DNA from: CAJQND01 sp051010055
GTDB taxonomy: Bacteria > Pseudomonadota > Alphaproteobacteria > Rhizobiales > CAJQND01
Assembly: GCA_051010055.1 (NCBI GenBank)
Contig: JBPCVY010000174.1
Location: 1 to 18,588 of the forward strand
DNA length: 18,588 nt
Direction of reading: 5' to 3'
Shown here: positions 1 through 8,212 of the stretch, piece after piece
Layout: each line of letters opens with the position of its first letter
How positions within the stretch are numbered: position 1 is the stretch's first letter
Translations under genes and position numbers: made by a program
The notes under the pieces: generated by a model
What the model was told of the DNA's origin: nothing
Database searches by the model: none
What the model saw: the letters and a program-made list of their open reading frames with translations, nothing else

Positions 1-2199
1 GATCTCGGGTTCGCCGACGGTGAACCCGGCCAGCCGTTTGGCGAGCGGTTTGGCAGCATGTTGCTCCGATGCGGCGCGGCCGATGAAGTCTGCGTTGGAT
101 TTCAGCTTCACTGCCCAGCCGAGCCCGGCCTCGAATGGTGAGTCATTCGGCGTGATGTCGCTGCCCCAGGCGCGGTAGCCCTTTTCAAGGCGAAGAGACT
201 CAATGGCCCGGTAGCCCGCCGGAACGATGCCGTGCGGCTTGCCAGCGGCCATCAACGCATCAAACACTTCTGCCATAGCTGCAATCGGCAAATGCAACTC
301 CCAGCCAAGCTCGCCCACATAGGTAATCCGCAACGCCCGGACTTCATGCCCGGCGATGGTGATTTCGTGGCACTGGGCAAAGCCGAAACCTTCATGGGAA
401 ACATCATCTTCTGTTACCGCTGAGAGCACATCGCGCGCGCTTGGGCCGAACAGGGAGAGTGTGCCGAAATCTTCAGTTACATCTGTCAACCTGGCATCCA
501 TGCCGGTCGGAATATGCTGCTTGATCCAGCCAAAATCATGAGTGCGGAAGCCCGTGCCAGTGACAATGTAAAAGCGGTCATCTGAAAGGCGCGCAACGGT
601 GAGATCGCATTCAATGCCGCCGCGCGAGTTCAGCATTTGCGTATAGGTGATGCGCCCGGCAGGTTTTGAAATATCGTTGGCGCAAATCCAGCCCAATGCT
701 GCCTCTGCATCCTGGCCCTGAAGTTCGAACTTGGCAAAAGATGATTGGTCAAAGAGCACCACCCACTCCCGGGCTGCTTTATGCTCGGCGCCCACATGCT
801 CAAACCAGTTCTGGCGGCCCATAGAGTAGATATCGGTTGGTTCAACCCCCTCAGGGGCAAACCAGTTGGGCCGCTCCCAGCCAAGCTTGGCGCCAAAACA
901 GGCGCGTGCTGCTTTCAGCTTGTCATAGATGGGCGAGACAATGGTGTTGCGTGCGGAGGTGTATTCCTCATGGGGAAAGACAATGGTGTAATGCTTGCCA
1001 TAGGCCTCCAGAGTGCGCTCGCGCACCCAGGTATCGCTCTCATGAAGTTTGGAGAACCGCCGGATATCAACACTCCACAAATCAAGCGGCTGTTCGCCTG
1101 TGATAATCCATTGCGCCAGCGCCCATCCGGCTCCGCCGCCGGATGCAATGCCGAACGCATTAAAGCCTGCGCCGACGAAAAAGCCTGCCACTTCGGGGGC
1201 CTCACCCAGAATGAAGGTGCCATCAGGGGTGAAGCTTTCCGGCCCGTTCACGAGCTGTTTGACGCCCGCTGTTTCAAGCGCTGGAACCCTGTTGAGGGAT
1301 TCTTCCATCATGGGCTCGAAGTGATCCCAGTCAGAATCCAACAGCTGGAAAGTGAACCCTTCCGGTAAGCCTTCGTCGGCCCAGGAAATTGGGTTCAGCT
1401 CGTAACCGCCCATTACCAGCCCGCCCACTTCTTCCTTGAAATAGGTGAGCCTGTCCGGGTCGCGCACAGTTGGAAGATGGGGTTCGATACCGTCGATTTT
1501 CTCGGTAATCAGATATTGGTGCTGCACTGGTTGCAGGGGCACGGAAACCCCTGCCATGCGGCCGATTTCCTTTGCCCACATGCCAGCGCAATTCACCACC
1601 TTTTCGCATTCTATCCTGCCCTTGTCCGTGACGACGGCGCCCACCCTGCCGTCAGACATTTCAAAGCCGGTGACCGTGACCCCTTCATGGATTTTTGCGC
1701 CATGCATGCGCGCGCCCTTGGCAAGCGACTGGGTGATGTCGGAGGGCGAGGCCTGGCCATCGGTTGGCAGAAAGGCGGCACCGACGAGATCGGAAACCTC
1801 CATCATCGGCCAAAGTTTTTTTGTTTCAGCGGGGCTCAGAAGGTCCATTTGCAAACCGAAACTGTGGGCGGTAGTTGCCTGGCGCTTTATCTCCGTCCAC
1901 CGTTCCTCGTTGCAGGCAAGCCTGAGGCCGCCATTTTGTTTCCAGCCGGTGGCCAGCCCCGTTTCCGCTTCCAGCTTGGTGTAAAGATCGACGGAATATT
2001 TCAGCACCTGGGTAATCGATGCAGATGAACGCAACTGGCCTACCAGCCCCGCTGCGTGCCAGGTGGAGCCGTTGGTGAGCTGGCCTTGTTCCAGCAACAC
2101 CACATCTGCGTTGTGATCGCGGGCCAGATGATAGGCCGTTGAGCAGCCGATAATGCCGCCTCCGATAACGACAATCTGTGCTTGGGTTGGCAAGGTCAC
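1..2199 (-). CDS. FAD-dependent dehydrogenase with GcvT-like folate domain (dimethylglycine/sarcosine dehydrogenase-type), 3' end cut by window
   Basis: Likely oxidises an N-methylated amine and passes the methyl group to tetrahydrofolate. The 733 visible codons are open to the window edge; family members run to roughly 800 residues, so only the C-terminus is missing. Residues 13-18 (GGGIIG) are the Rossmann FAD-binding loop. The STWHAAG motif carries H48, at the place where dimethylglycine and sarcosine dehydrogenases attach FAD covalently. A DAO-type oxidase fold fills about residues 8-370, then a short linker domain, then a GcvT/aminomethyltransferase-like domain from about 430 on. The start is GTG at 2199, with AAGGA ten bases upstream; an ATG in a better place was not seen. 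It begins 14 bases after the phosphotransferase stop, so it is the last visible gene of the transporter operon. The exact substrate (dimethylglycine, sarcosine or another methylamine) cannot be read from sequence. Family is secure, substrate is not. Confidence 0.9.
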   Translation of the reverse strand, partial: MTLPTQAQIVVIGGGIIGCSTAYHLARDHNADVVLLEQGQLTNGSTWHAAGLVGQLRSSASITQVLKYSVDLYTKLEAETGLATGWKQNGGLRLACNEERWTEIKRQATTAHSFGLQMDLLSPAETKKLWPMMEVSDLVGAAFLPTDGQASPSDITQSLAKGARMHGAKIHEGVTVTGFEMSDGRVGAVVTDKGRIECEKVVNCAGMWAKEIGRMAGVSVPLQPVQHQYLITEKIDGIEPHLPTVRDPDRLTYFKEEVGGLVMGGYELNPISWADEGLPEGFTFQLLDSDWDHFEPMMEESLNRVPALETAGVKQLVNGPESFTPDGTFILGEAPEVAGFFVGAGFNAFGIASGGGAGWALAQWIITGEQPLDLWSVDIRRFSKLHESDTWVRERTLEAYGKHYTIVFPHEEYTSARNTIVSPIYDKLKAARACFGAKLGWERPNWFAPEGVEPTDIYSMGRQNWFEHVGAEHKAAREWVVLFDQSSFAKFELQGQDAEAALGWICANDISKPAGRITYTQMLNSRGGIECDLTVARLSDDRFYIVTGTGFRTHDFGWIKQHIPTGMDARLTDVTEDFGTLSLFGPSARDVLSAVTEDDVSHEGFGFAQCHEITIAGHEVRALRITYVGELGWELHLPIAAMAEVFDALMAAGKPHGIVPAGYRAIESLRLEKGYRAWGSDITPNDSPFEAGLGWAVKLKSNADFIGRAASEQHAAKPLAKRLAGFTVGEPEI

Positions 2200-2213
2200 G
2201 GGGGGCAAATCCT

Positions 2214-3086
2214 TCAGTAGTTGCTGCGGTAGGCGTCGAGTGCGGCGTTCAGTCGGTCGAGATTTTCAGCGGTATAGGCAACGTAATCGACGCCCGGCGC
2301 ATTGAGGTGGAGCTCAGAAACCATGGACCACATGGCCTCGCGCAAGAGGGAAGCGCACTTCATGGCCGCATGGGCTTTTATGAATTCCGGGCTTGGTTTC
2401 TCGCCGAAATACGCAGCCAGAAGCACCTCATCTTCCTCTCTGGACATGAGGGCGTTAGAGGCAATCCCGGCAAGATCGAACATTGGCGTTGAATGGGCCG
2501 AATACTCATAGTCAATGAGCCAGATTTTCTTGCCATCGTCGATGAAGTTGGCAGGAAGCAAATCATTGTGCGCATAGATTATGGGCAGCGGTGGCTGGGC
2601 CGCTTCAAACTCGTCCGACAAAGCTAGATAATCCGGCAGGTGAGGGCACATGCGGCTGTTGCCCGCCTCAAGGGTGCGCACATAGTCGCGGATGACATGA
2701 AACACCCAGAACAGGCGGCCAGGGCCGGATACAAAGCGCGGCATTTCATTGTGAAACCGGCGCATGAGATCGGCGAGCGGTTCGATATTTTCCCGCACAG
2801 CCTTTTCATCATAGGTGGTGCTTTCAATGAACCGCACAACCATGGCGCCTGGTTCGGCATAAACCACCTCAGGGGCGAAGCCTGCTTCAGAAGCAGCCCG
2901 GCTTGCCATAATCTCGTTCTCACGGAAAACATGGTGCACCGGGAAATCTTCACCAAAGCGCACCACATATTTTTCACCATTGTCCTCAACGGTGAAACAC
3001 TCGTTGCTGAGACCGCCACTCAGCAGAACAGGGGTTACCTTTCCCTTCCAAACCGGCAGCAATTGTATTTTCTCCAACGCGCTCAT
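2214..3086 (-). CDS. Choline kinase-like / aminoglycoside phosphotransferase-family small-molecule kinase
   Basis: A 290-residue protein of the APH/choline-ethanolamine kinase superfamily, which moves the gamma-phosphate of ATP to a hydroxyl of a small substrate. The N-lobe has a glycine-rich turn (LSGGLSNECF, residues 22-31) and YVVRFG where the ATP-anchoring basic residue sits (R43 rather than the usual Lys). The catalytic loop is HNDLLPANF at 173-181 (Asp175 is the presumed base) and the metal-binding IDYEY is at 191-195. I chose ATG 3086 because AAGGAG lies five bases before it; an upstream in-frame extension to 3194 would overlap the permease gene and lacks such a site. It starts 20 bases after the permease stop. 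Its position between a quaternary-amine transporter and a GcvT-type dehydrogenase suggests an amino-alcohol substrate such as choline or an N-methylated ethanolamine; that is inference. Thiamine- or other alcohol-kinase activity is equally possible from sequence. Confidence 0.88.
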   Translation of the reverse strand: MSALEKIQLLPVWKGKVTPVLLSGGLSNECFTVEDNGEKYVVRFGEDFPVHHVFRENEIMASRAASEAGFAPEVVYAEPGAMVVRFIESTTYDEKAVRENIEPLADLMRRFHNEMPRFVSGPGRLFWVFHVIRDYVRTLEAGNSRMCPHLPDYLALSDEFEAAQPPLPIIYAHNDLLPANFIDDGKKIWLIDYEYSAHSTPMFDLAGIASNALMSREEDEVLLAAYFGEKPSPEFIKAHAAMKCASLLREAMWSMVSELHLNAPGVDYVAYTAENLDRLNAALDAYRSNY

Positions 3087-3106
3087 GCGTTCTCCTTGCA
3101 TTTCAT

Positions 3107-5119
3107 TCATTGATTTAGCCCCAACCGCTGTTTCATGCGGTTTGCCCCGGCATTGATAAGACGGTCGGCGATGATGGCGATGAACGCCACGCAAAGGCCG
3201 GCAACAATGCCGCGGCCCGTATCTGCTTTCGTGAGGGCGATATAAACTTCCTGGCCAAGTTCGCGTGTGCCCACCAGGGCGGTGATCACCAGCATGGAAA
3301 GGGCCAGCATGATGGTCTGGTTGATGCCGAGAAGAATTTCAGGTAGGGCGAGCTTGAGCTGAATTTTGCGCAAGAGCTGGCCCCTGGTGCAGCCGGCAAC
3401 AACCCCGGCTTCGATAAGCTGCGGGTCGACCTGGCGCAGGCCATAGGCGGTGTAGCGGATTGCCGGCGCAAAGGCATAGGCGATAACCGCGATCATGGCG
3501 GTAAAATCACCAACCCTGAACAGCATCACAGCGGGCATGAGATAGACGAACGATGGCAAAGTCTGAAGCGTATCGATAATGACGCGGACAAAGCGCCACA
3601 GCCGGCCGCGCCCAACGGTGGCAATTCCAATCGGAATGCCGATAAGACAGGCAATGATGACTGCAAGCCCGCACAGATAAACGGTGACCATCGCTTTTGA
3701 CCACAGGCCAACCGCGGCGATAAAAATGGTGAGAGCCGCGCACAATGCCCCCAGCCGCCAGCCGCCAAGGGAAAAGCCTGCAAGGCCAAGCAAACCTGCG
3801 ACCACCGGCCATGGCAAGGAGATGAGGAACCGCTTGAGTGGTACCATGACATTGAGCAACAGGAAGGTTTTTACCGCCTCGAGCTCGTCGAAGTAATTGA
3901 CATTTATGTATTTCACCACATCGGCCCAGAACGCCCCGGTGGTTATGAACCAGTCTTCTGGCCAGGTTTGAACCCAGCCAAGAACGGTTCCCAAAAGTCC
4001 AGTTACCAGCACGATTGCCAGGCACACCGAGGTGTAGGGATAACGCTGGATTATGTTTGAATTAGCAGGCTCATCGTGATGCTCGGGCCGGCGGTTGGCG
4101 AACGCCTGGGACAGCCGGTCAAGAGCAATTGCCAGAAAGACGATGGCAACGCCAGCCTCAATTCCAGCGCCAATATCGAGCCGGCGCAGTGAGGCAAGTA
4201 CGTCATATCCAAGCCCGCCAGCGCCAATCATGGAGGCGATGATCACCATGTTGAGGGACAGCATGATGACCTGATTGACGCCGATCATCAGCCCGTCGCG
4301 GGCAGATGGCACCATGATTTTCCATGTCATCTGGCGGCGTGAGCATCCCACCATGCGGCCAAGGTCGGTGACTTCATCGGGCACTTGGCTCAGCGCCAGC
4401 ATTGTCACCCGCACCATGGGCGGCATGGCGTAGATAATCGTTGCCACCATGGCCGATACGGGACCGAAACCAAAAAGTACGAGTATCGGAACAAGATAGG
4501 CAAACACCGGAACCGTTTGCATGAGGTCCAGTACTGGCCTGATGAGCCTTGCCATCAATGGCCAGCGGTGGGCGAGAAGCCCTACCAGCAACCCGCCTAT
4601 CACGCCCAGCGGCACCGCAATGATGATGGAAGACAGAGTGACCATGGAGCTTTCCCACTGGCCAAACACCGCCAGATAGGAAAAGCAAAGGCCGGCAAAA
4701 ATGCCAAGGCGCCAGCCAGAGGCATAGCGGCCAAGGGCAACCACAATGGCAATCACCGCAATCCAGGTTAGCGGCGGCAAAATCTGCACCGCATCAGAGC
4801 CCTGGCCTTTCAAAAAACCGGTGGAAAGAATGCTTGTTGCAATTGATAAGGGGATATCGAGCAGCCAGGAAATGCCCCGGGTAAGGTCGATAAATGTGAA
4901 CAGGCCGAAGGTGGCATCATTCTGCAGCCAGTTCATGAAATCTGTTATCTGCTGTTTCAGCGGCAATTGCAATGCGCGTGGATATTTGAAAGCCCACGGA
5001 AAGTAAGGCTTTGCGAACAACCAAAACAGGACCGAGAAGGCCAGCGCGGCTGCCCAAATACGCGGTAGGGTGAAAAAACGCGCCTCACGGGCCGGGGGTG
5101 ATATGTCGGCAACAGACAT
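3107..5119 (-). CDS. Fused two-unit ABC transporter permease, glycine betaine/proline (ProW/OpuAB) type
   Basis: A 670-residue inner-membrane permease made of two ProW-like halves in tandem, each with several membrane spans and its own coupling loop to the ATPase. Half one has GRMVGCSRRQMTWKI followed by GLMIGVNQVIMLSLNM; half two has GVVAGCTRGQLLRKIQ followed by GINQTIMLALSML. Both resemble the loop of E. coli ProW (homology recalled, not computed). Typical ProW is a single unit of about 350 residues, so one polypeptide here probably replaces a homodimer. The ATG at 5119 comes three bases after the ATPase stop, and the Shine-Dalgarno (GAAGGGG) lies inside the end of the ATPase gene, so translation is probably coupled. 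Residues 1-60 contain a first hydrophobic segment with no cleavable signal. Substrate by family: glycine betaine, proline betaine, choline or a similar quaternary amine. Confidence 0.93.
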   Translation of the reverse strand: MSVADISPPAREARFFTLPRIWAAALAFSVLFWLFAKPYFPWAFKYPRALQLPLKQQITDFMNWLQNDATFGLFTFIDLTRGISWLLDIPLSIATSILSTGFLKGQGSDAVQILPPLTWIAVIAIVVALGRYASGWRLGIFAGLCFSYLAVFGQWESSMVTLSSIIIAVPLGVIGGLLVGLLAHRWPLMARLIRPVLDLMQTVPVFAYLVPILVLFGFGPVSAMVATIIYAMPPMVRVTMLALSQVPDEVTDLGRMVGCSRRQMTWKIMVPSARDGLMIGVNQVIMLSLNMVIIASMIGAGGLGYDVLASLRRLDIGAGIEAGVAIVFLAIALDRLSQAFANRRPEHHDEPANSNIIQRYPYTSVCLAIVLVTGLLGTVLGWVQTWPEDWFITTGAFWADVVKYINVNYFDELEAVKTFLLLNVMVPLKRFLISLPWPVVAGLLGLAGFSLGGWRLGALCAALTIFIAAVGLWSKAMVTVYLCGLAVIIACLIGIPIGIATVGRGRLWRFVRVIIDTLQTLPSFVYLMPAVMLFRVGDFTAMIAVIAYAFAPAIRYTAYGLRQVDPQLIEAGVVAGCTRGQLLRKIQLKLALPEILLGINQTIMLALSMLVITALVGTRELGQEVYIALTKADTGRGIVAGLCVAFIAIIADRLINAGANRMKQRLGLNQ

Positions 5120-5122
5120 GTA

Positions 5123-6154
5123 CTACCCCTTCAACAGAACCTTGATCACCGCATCACGGGTGACTTTGCCGATGCGCGCTCCTGCATCATCGACAACCGC
5201 CAACGGTCGTTTTTCATCGGTTACCAGGGAGCTGAGATCGCTGACTTTCGTCTTTGGGCTCACCTCGGTAGCAAATCCACCTTTGGGCGCGCGCGCTCCT
5301 GCAGGTTCCATGATTGATGCAGCAGACAAAACCTTTGCAGGCGAGACTTCGCGCGTGAATTCGGCCACATAGTCGGTTGCAGGTCGCACCACCAGATCTT
5401 CCGGTGTGCCCACCTGGTCAACACCGCCGTCCTTCATGATTGCAATCCGGTCAGCCAGTCTGATGGCCTCGTCAAAATCGTGGGTGATAAAGACAATTGT
5501 CTTTTGCAGCACTGATTGCAGGCGCAGGAATTCATCCTGCATTTCTCGGCGGATAAGCGGGTCCAACGCCGAAAACGGTTCATCAAGGAACCAAAGCTCT
5601 GGCTCCACCGCTAAAGAGCGGGCAATGCCAACACGCTGCTGCTGGCCGCCGGACAACTCGCGGGGGTAATAATTTTCCCGGCCTTCAAGGCCGACAAGAG
5701 AGATGATTTCGCGCGCACGCGCCTCCCGGGCGGCTTTATTGATGCCTTGCACCTCCAGGGGAAAGGCAACGTTACCCAGCACGGTGAGGTGCGGTAGCAG
5801 CGCAAAGTGCTGAAACACCATACCCATGCGGTGGCGGCGGATGTCGATCATTTCCTGATCGCTGGCTTTCAGCAAATCCTCCCCATTGAAAACGATTTCG
5901 CCGGAGGTGGGCTCAATCAGCCGTGACATGCACCGCACAAGCGTTGACTTGCCCGAACCCGAAAGACCCATGATGACGAAAATTTCGCCGGGATTTATGT
6001 CGAGAGAAACATCGCGCACTGCAGCGATCAGGCCCGCTGCGTTTAGTTCGTCAAGTGAGGGTGCCGGATTGGAGCGCAAAAATCTTTCGGCATTCTGGCC
6101 GAACAGCTTCCAGACAGACCGGCAGGACAGCTTTGCGGTATCGTCGGTGGTCAC
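5123..6154 (-). CDS. ABC transporter ATP-binding subunit, quaternary amine (ProV/OpuAA) type
   Basis: A 343-residue cytoplasmic ATPase that powers the adjacent fused permease. Visible motifs: Walker A GLSGSGKST (63-71), Q-loop Q115 in MVFQHFALLPH, signature LSGGQQQRVG (167-176), Walker B LWFLDE (187-192) with the D-loop SALD, and the H-loop His225 in ITHDFDEA. The N-terminal extension before the core, with KLFGQNAERFL, is typical of ProV-type subunits. The last ~70 residues resemble a single degenerate CBS motif; ProV usually has two, which sense ionic strength, so osmotic gating is uncertain here. The start is GTG 6154: an in-frame TAA lies about 30 bases upstream and no ATG lies between. 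The ribosome site before GTG is weak (GAAAGA). A 10-bp hairpin separates this gene from the binding-protein gene. Confidence 0.93.
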   Translation of the reverse strand: MTTDDTAKLSCRSVWKLFGQNAERFLRSNPAPSLDELNAAGLIAAVRDVSLDINPGEIFVIMGLSGSGKSTLVRCMSRLIEPTSGEIVFNGEDLLKASDQEMIDIRRHRMGMVFQHFALLPHLTVLGNVAFPLEVQGINKAAREARAREIISLVGLEGRENYYPRELSGGQQQRVGIARSLAVEPELWFLDEPFSALDPLIRREMQDEFLRLQSVLQKTIVFITHDFDEAIRLADRIAIMKDGGVDQVGTPEDLVVRPATDYVAEFTREVSPAKVLSAASIMEPAGARAPKGGFATEVSPKTKVSDLSSLVTDEKRPLAVVDDAGARIGKVTRDAVIKVLLKG

Positions 6155-6206
6155 GAATGTATCTTTCGCCGTGTAGTGGTCATCGTCACCGTTTTAGCTT
6201 TGGAGA

Positions 6207-6242
6207 AGGAGGAAGCAACAGCTGCTGCCGCCGCTTCCTCCT
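6207..6242 (-). promoter_or_regulatory. Intercistronic stem-loop between binding-protein gene and ATPase gene
   Basis: AGGAGGAAGC at 6207-6216 pairs perfectly with GCTTCCTCCT at 6233-6242, a 10-bp stem with a 16-base loop. On the leftward transcript no T-run follows, so it is not a standard intrinsic terminator. Stem-loops at this place in binding-protein-dependent operons commonly protect the upstream message from 3' exonucleases and let the binding protein be made in excess; that role is inference here. One arm carries a Shine-Dalgarno-like AGGAGGA, which would be hidden in the folded form. Confidence 0.6.
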
Positions 6243-6262
6243 GTAAATCCGGCCAAACGGGA

Positions 6263-7226
6263 TCAATTGATCCACTTCTTCCAGCGCTCTTCGTTTTTGG
6301 TCATCCAATCGCCAACCACTTGTTCGACCTTCTTGCCTTCAAGATCGACGGCGGAAACCATGGCGCCCATTTCCTCGTTGGAAATGTTGAAGTTTTCAAC
6401 GGCCTTCTTGGCGCCGGCCCATTTCTCGCCAAGGCCGGCCCAGGCCACTTTCCAAATCGGGCCGCGCGGCTTGCCGCAGTCATACTTGGCGTCTTTGTTT
6501 TCACCCCAGGATGCATCGTTGTAGCATTCGGCGGTGTATTTCGGGAAATCGACCCACTCTCCTTTGTACTTCACCGGTGCCCAGTGCGGTGCATAGACCC
6601 AAAGCAGAATTGGCGCCTTGCGCTGGTAGGCGGACTCCAGTTCTGCGAACAGGGCCGCATCGGTGCCTGCATGGACAACTTCGTAATCAAGGCCCAATGC
6701 CTCGGCGCGCTCATCATCATAGCCACCCCAGGTGACGGGTCCGCCGAGATAGCGGGCCCTTGGGTGCGGTTTCAGGTGTTGAGAAGGCCTCGGCGCACTT
6801 GTTCAGCGCTTTCCAGTCCGGAAGGCCCGGGCATTTTTCCTTCATATATTCCGGGTACCACTATTCCTCGATGGCCTGCATGCCGGTTTCGCCAAGGTTG
6901 ACCACCTTGCCGGTCTTGGTTGCCTCGTCCATGGCATCGCGGCCCGTGGTTTCCCAGATTTCCATGGCAACGTGCAAATCGCCTGACTTCAGCCCTGCGA
7001 ACTGGGCGATGTAGTCGGCCTGCACATACTCAATATTGTAGCCTGCCTTTTTCAGCACCTCGCCCATGATTTGGGTGGTGACCAACTGGCCCGTCCAGTC
7101 ATGCAGGGTAAGTTTGATCGGATCTTTGGATTCGACTTCTGCGCTCGCAGGCAGCCCGCCTGTAACCGTTGCCGCCAGCGCTATAGCGCCTGCGAATGCG
7201 GCAACGCGTTTTGTCCAATGTTTCAT
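6263..7226 (-). pseudogene. Broken periplasmic binding protein gene, glycine betaine/quaternary amine ABC transporter (OpuAC/ProX type)
   Basis: This would be the extracytoplasmic receptor of the transporter. ATG 7226 is preceded by a strong GGGAGGAG. Residues 1-29 are a signal peptide (charged MKHWTKR, hydrophobic core, ASA cleavage). The mature part opens KLTLHDWTGQLVTTQI, the usual start of OpuAC domains. Two lesions follow. A TAG stop at 6861-6863, after residue 121, sits directly before a TGG codon, in an EE-stop-WYPEYM context where Trp is likely. About 110 bases further, near 6751-6757, the run GGGCCC contains one extra base, after which the frame shifts and immediately hits stops. The remainder, down to KKWIN at 6263, reads cleanly in the shifted frame and matches the C-terminal lobe. 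Repairing both would give about 320 residues, the normal length. The downstream piece opens only from a TTG inside the domain with no signal peptide, so it would not be a working receptor. Natural decay or sequencing/assembly errors are both possible. Confidence 0.85.
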
Positions 7227-7310
7227 GTTTTCTCCTCCCGGCTTAGGTTGTTTGGAAAATTGCTCCCAGCATTGTTCTGTGCAGCGCATTAAGGCGCTCC
7301 ATGGACTGAG

Positions 7311-7339
7311 ATGTCACTCGCAATTGAAAGCGCTGTCAA
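7311..7339 (-). promoter_or_regulatory. Candidate sigma70 promoter for the leftward transporter/dehydrogenase operon
   Basis: On the minus strand TTGACA (7339-7334) matches the -35 consensus exactly. With a 17-base spacer comes TGACAT (7316-7311), a weak -10 box (three of six consensus bases). Transcription from here would leave a leader of roughly 80 bases before the binding-protein ATG at 7226. It is the only consensus-quality -35 I saw in the divergent gap 7227-7423. Confidence 0.5.
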
Positions 7340-7343
7340 TGCA

Positions 7344-7393
7344 TTTGTGGGATTTTGTGGTTTTAAATTCATTTTTTTTGGTTTTTTATGTGG
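7344..7393. promoter_or_regulatory. Candidate DeoR-family operator: phased TTTGTGG direct repeats
   Basis: TTTGTGG occurs at 7344-7350 and again at 7354-7360, exactly ten bases apart (one helical turn). A related TATGTGG is at 7387-7393, 33 bases (about three turns) further. The repeats sit in the divergent gap just upstream of the leftward -35 box and in front of the regulator gene. DeoR-family proteins often bind tandem repeats near their own promoter. The assignment to this regulator is inference. Confidence 0.4.
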
Positions 7394-7423
7394 ACAGCGA
7401 ATTGAAAAACGGAATTTGGGCGA

Positions 7424-8209
7424 ATGTCAGAAAACGTCACGGCAACACCTGAGCGCTATTCAAAGCGCCATGGCGATATTTTGCGGATTGTCCGTGAGGA
7501 AGGCACCATTACCATTTCCGCGCTTGCCCGCGAACTGGGTGTATCAGCAGAATCAATCAGGCGCGATGTGAAACCTTTGACCAAGTCGGGTGCGCTGATC
7601 AAGGTTCACGGCGCGGTCACCTTGCCGCACTTTTTGCAGGAAGCCCCGTTTGACCGGCGCATGCGAGAGAACGCGACTGCGAAACGCCTGATCGCAAAGC
7701 GCGCAGCTGCCAAGATTGAAAACAACGATACCCTGATGCTGGACACCGGCACTACAACAAGCATCCTTGCCCGTGAGCTGTTGTCGAAGGCAAACCTGAC
7801 GGTCATCACCAATTCTTCCGACATTGCCCGCACCTTGTCGGTTGTGAACGGCAACCGTGTTTATATGGCAGGTGGTGAGTTACGCGGTGACAATGGGGCA
7901 GCCTTCGGGCCATCGGCTATTGAGTTCATCCGGTCATTCCGCGTGCGCCATTCGATCATATCGATCGGGGCGATTGATGCGGAAACCGGACCTATGGATT
8001 ACGAGCTGGCGGAGGCAGAACTTGCCCGCGCCATCCTTGCACAGGGTGAGAGGGCGACAATTATCACCAATTACACCAAGTTCGGGCGCACGGGCCTCGT
8101 GAAAGTATGCGATTTCAACCAGTTCGATTTGCTGATAACCGACCAGCCGCCCCCGCCGGATATTTTGGAGAAGCTGAAAGATGATGGCGTTGGCTGGGAG
8201 GTGGCGTGA
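7424..8209 (+). CDS. DeoR/GlpR-family transcriptional regulator
   Basis: A 261-residue cytoplasmic regulator. Residues about 15-68 are the winged helix-turn-helix (RHGDILRIVREEGTITISAL, then VSAESIRRDVKPL as recognition helix and KVHGAV as wing). Residues about 75-235 are the DeoR sensor domain, which shares a fold with sugar-phosphate isomerases; LDTGTTTS at 106-113 is its phosphate-binding loop. DeoR-type proteins are usually repressors released by a phosphorylated metabolite. It is divergent from the transporter operon and shares its control region, so it probably regulates that operon and itself. The phosphotransferase in the divergent operon would be a natural source of the inducer (inference). 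The start ATG 7424 has only a weak purine-rich site (GGAATTTGGGCGA), as is common for self-limiting regulators. Its stop is three bases before the lyase start. Confidence 0.92.
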   Translation: MSENVTATPERYSKRHGDILRIVREEGTITISALARELGVSAESIRRDVKPLTKSGALIKVHGAVTLPHFLQEAPFDRRMRENATAKRLIAKRAAAKIENNDTLMLDTGTTTSILARELLSKANLTVITNSSDIARTLSVVNGNRVYMAGGELRGDNGAAFGPSAIEFIRSFRVRHSIISIGAIDAETGPMDYELAEAELARAILAQGERATIITNYTKFGRTGLVKVCDFNQFDLLITDQPPPPDILEKLKDDGVGWEVA

Positions 8210-8212
8210 AAC

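Noticed and set aside
745..1368. Long open frame on the plus strand
   Set aside because: It lies entirely antisense to the conserved FAD dehydrogenase, has no ribosome site, and its translation shows no domain.
3507..4025. 172-codon minus-strand frame inside the permease gene
   Set aside because: It is a shifted frame of the permease; only the 670-residue frame shows membrane spans and coupling loops.
6861..6863. TAG in the binding-protein gene as programmed read-through or pyrrolysine codon
   Set aside because: A second lesion (frameshift) lies close downstream, there is no methylamine methyltransferase context for pyrrolysine, and the position fits a lost Trp codon.
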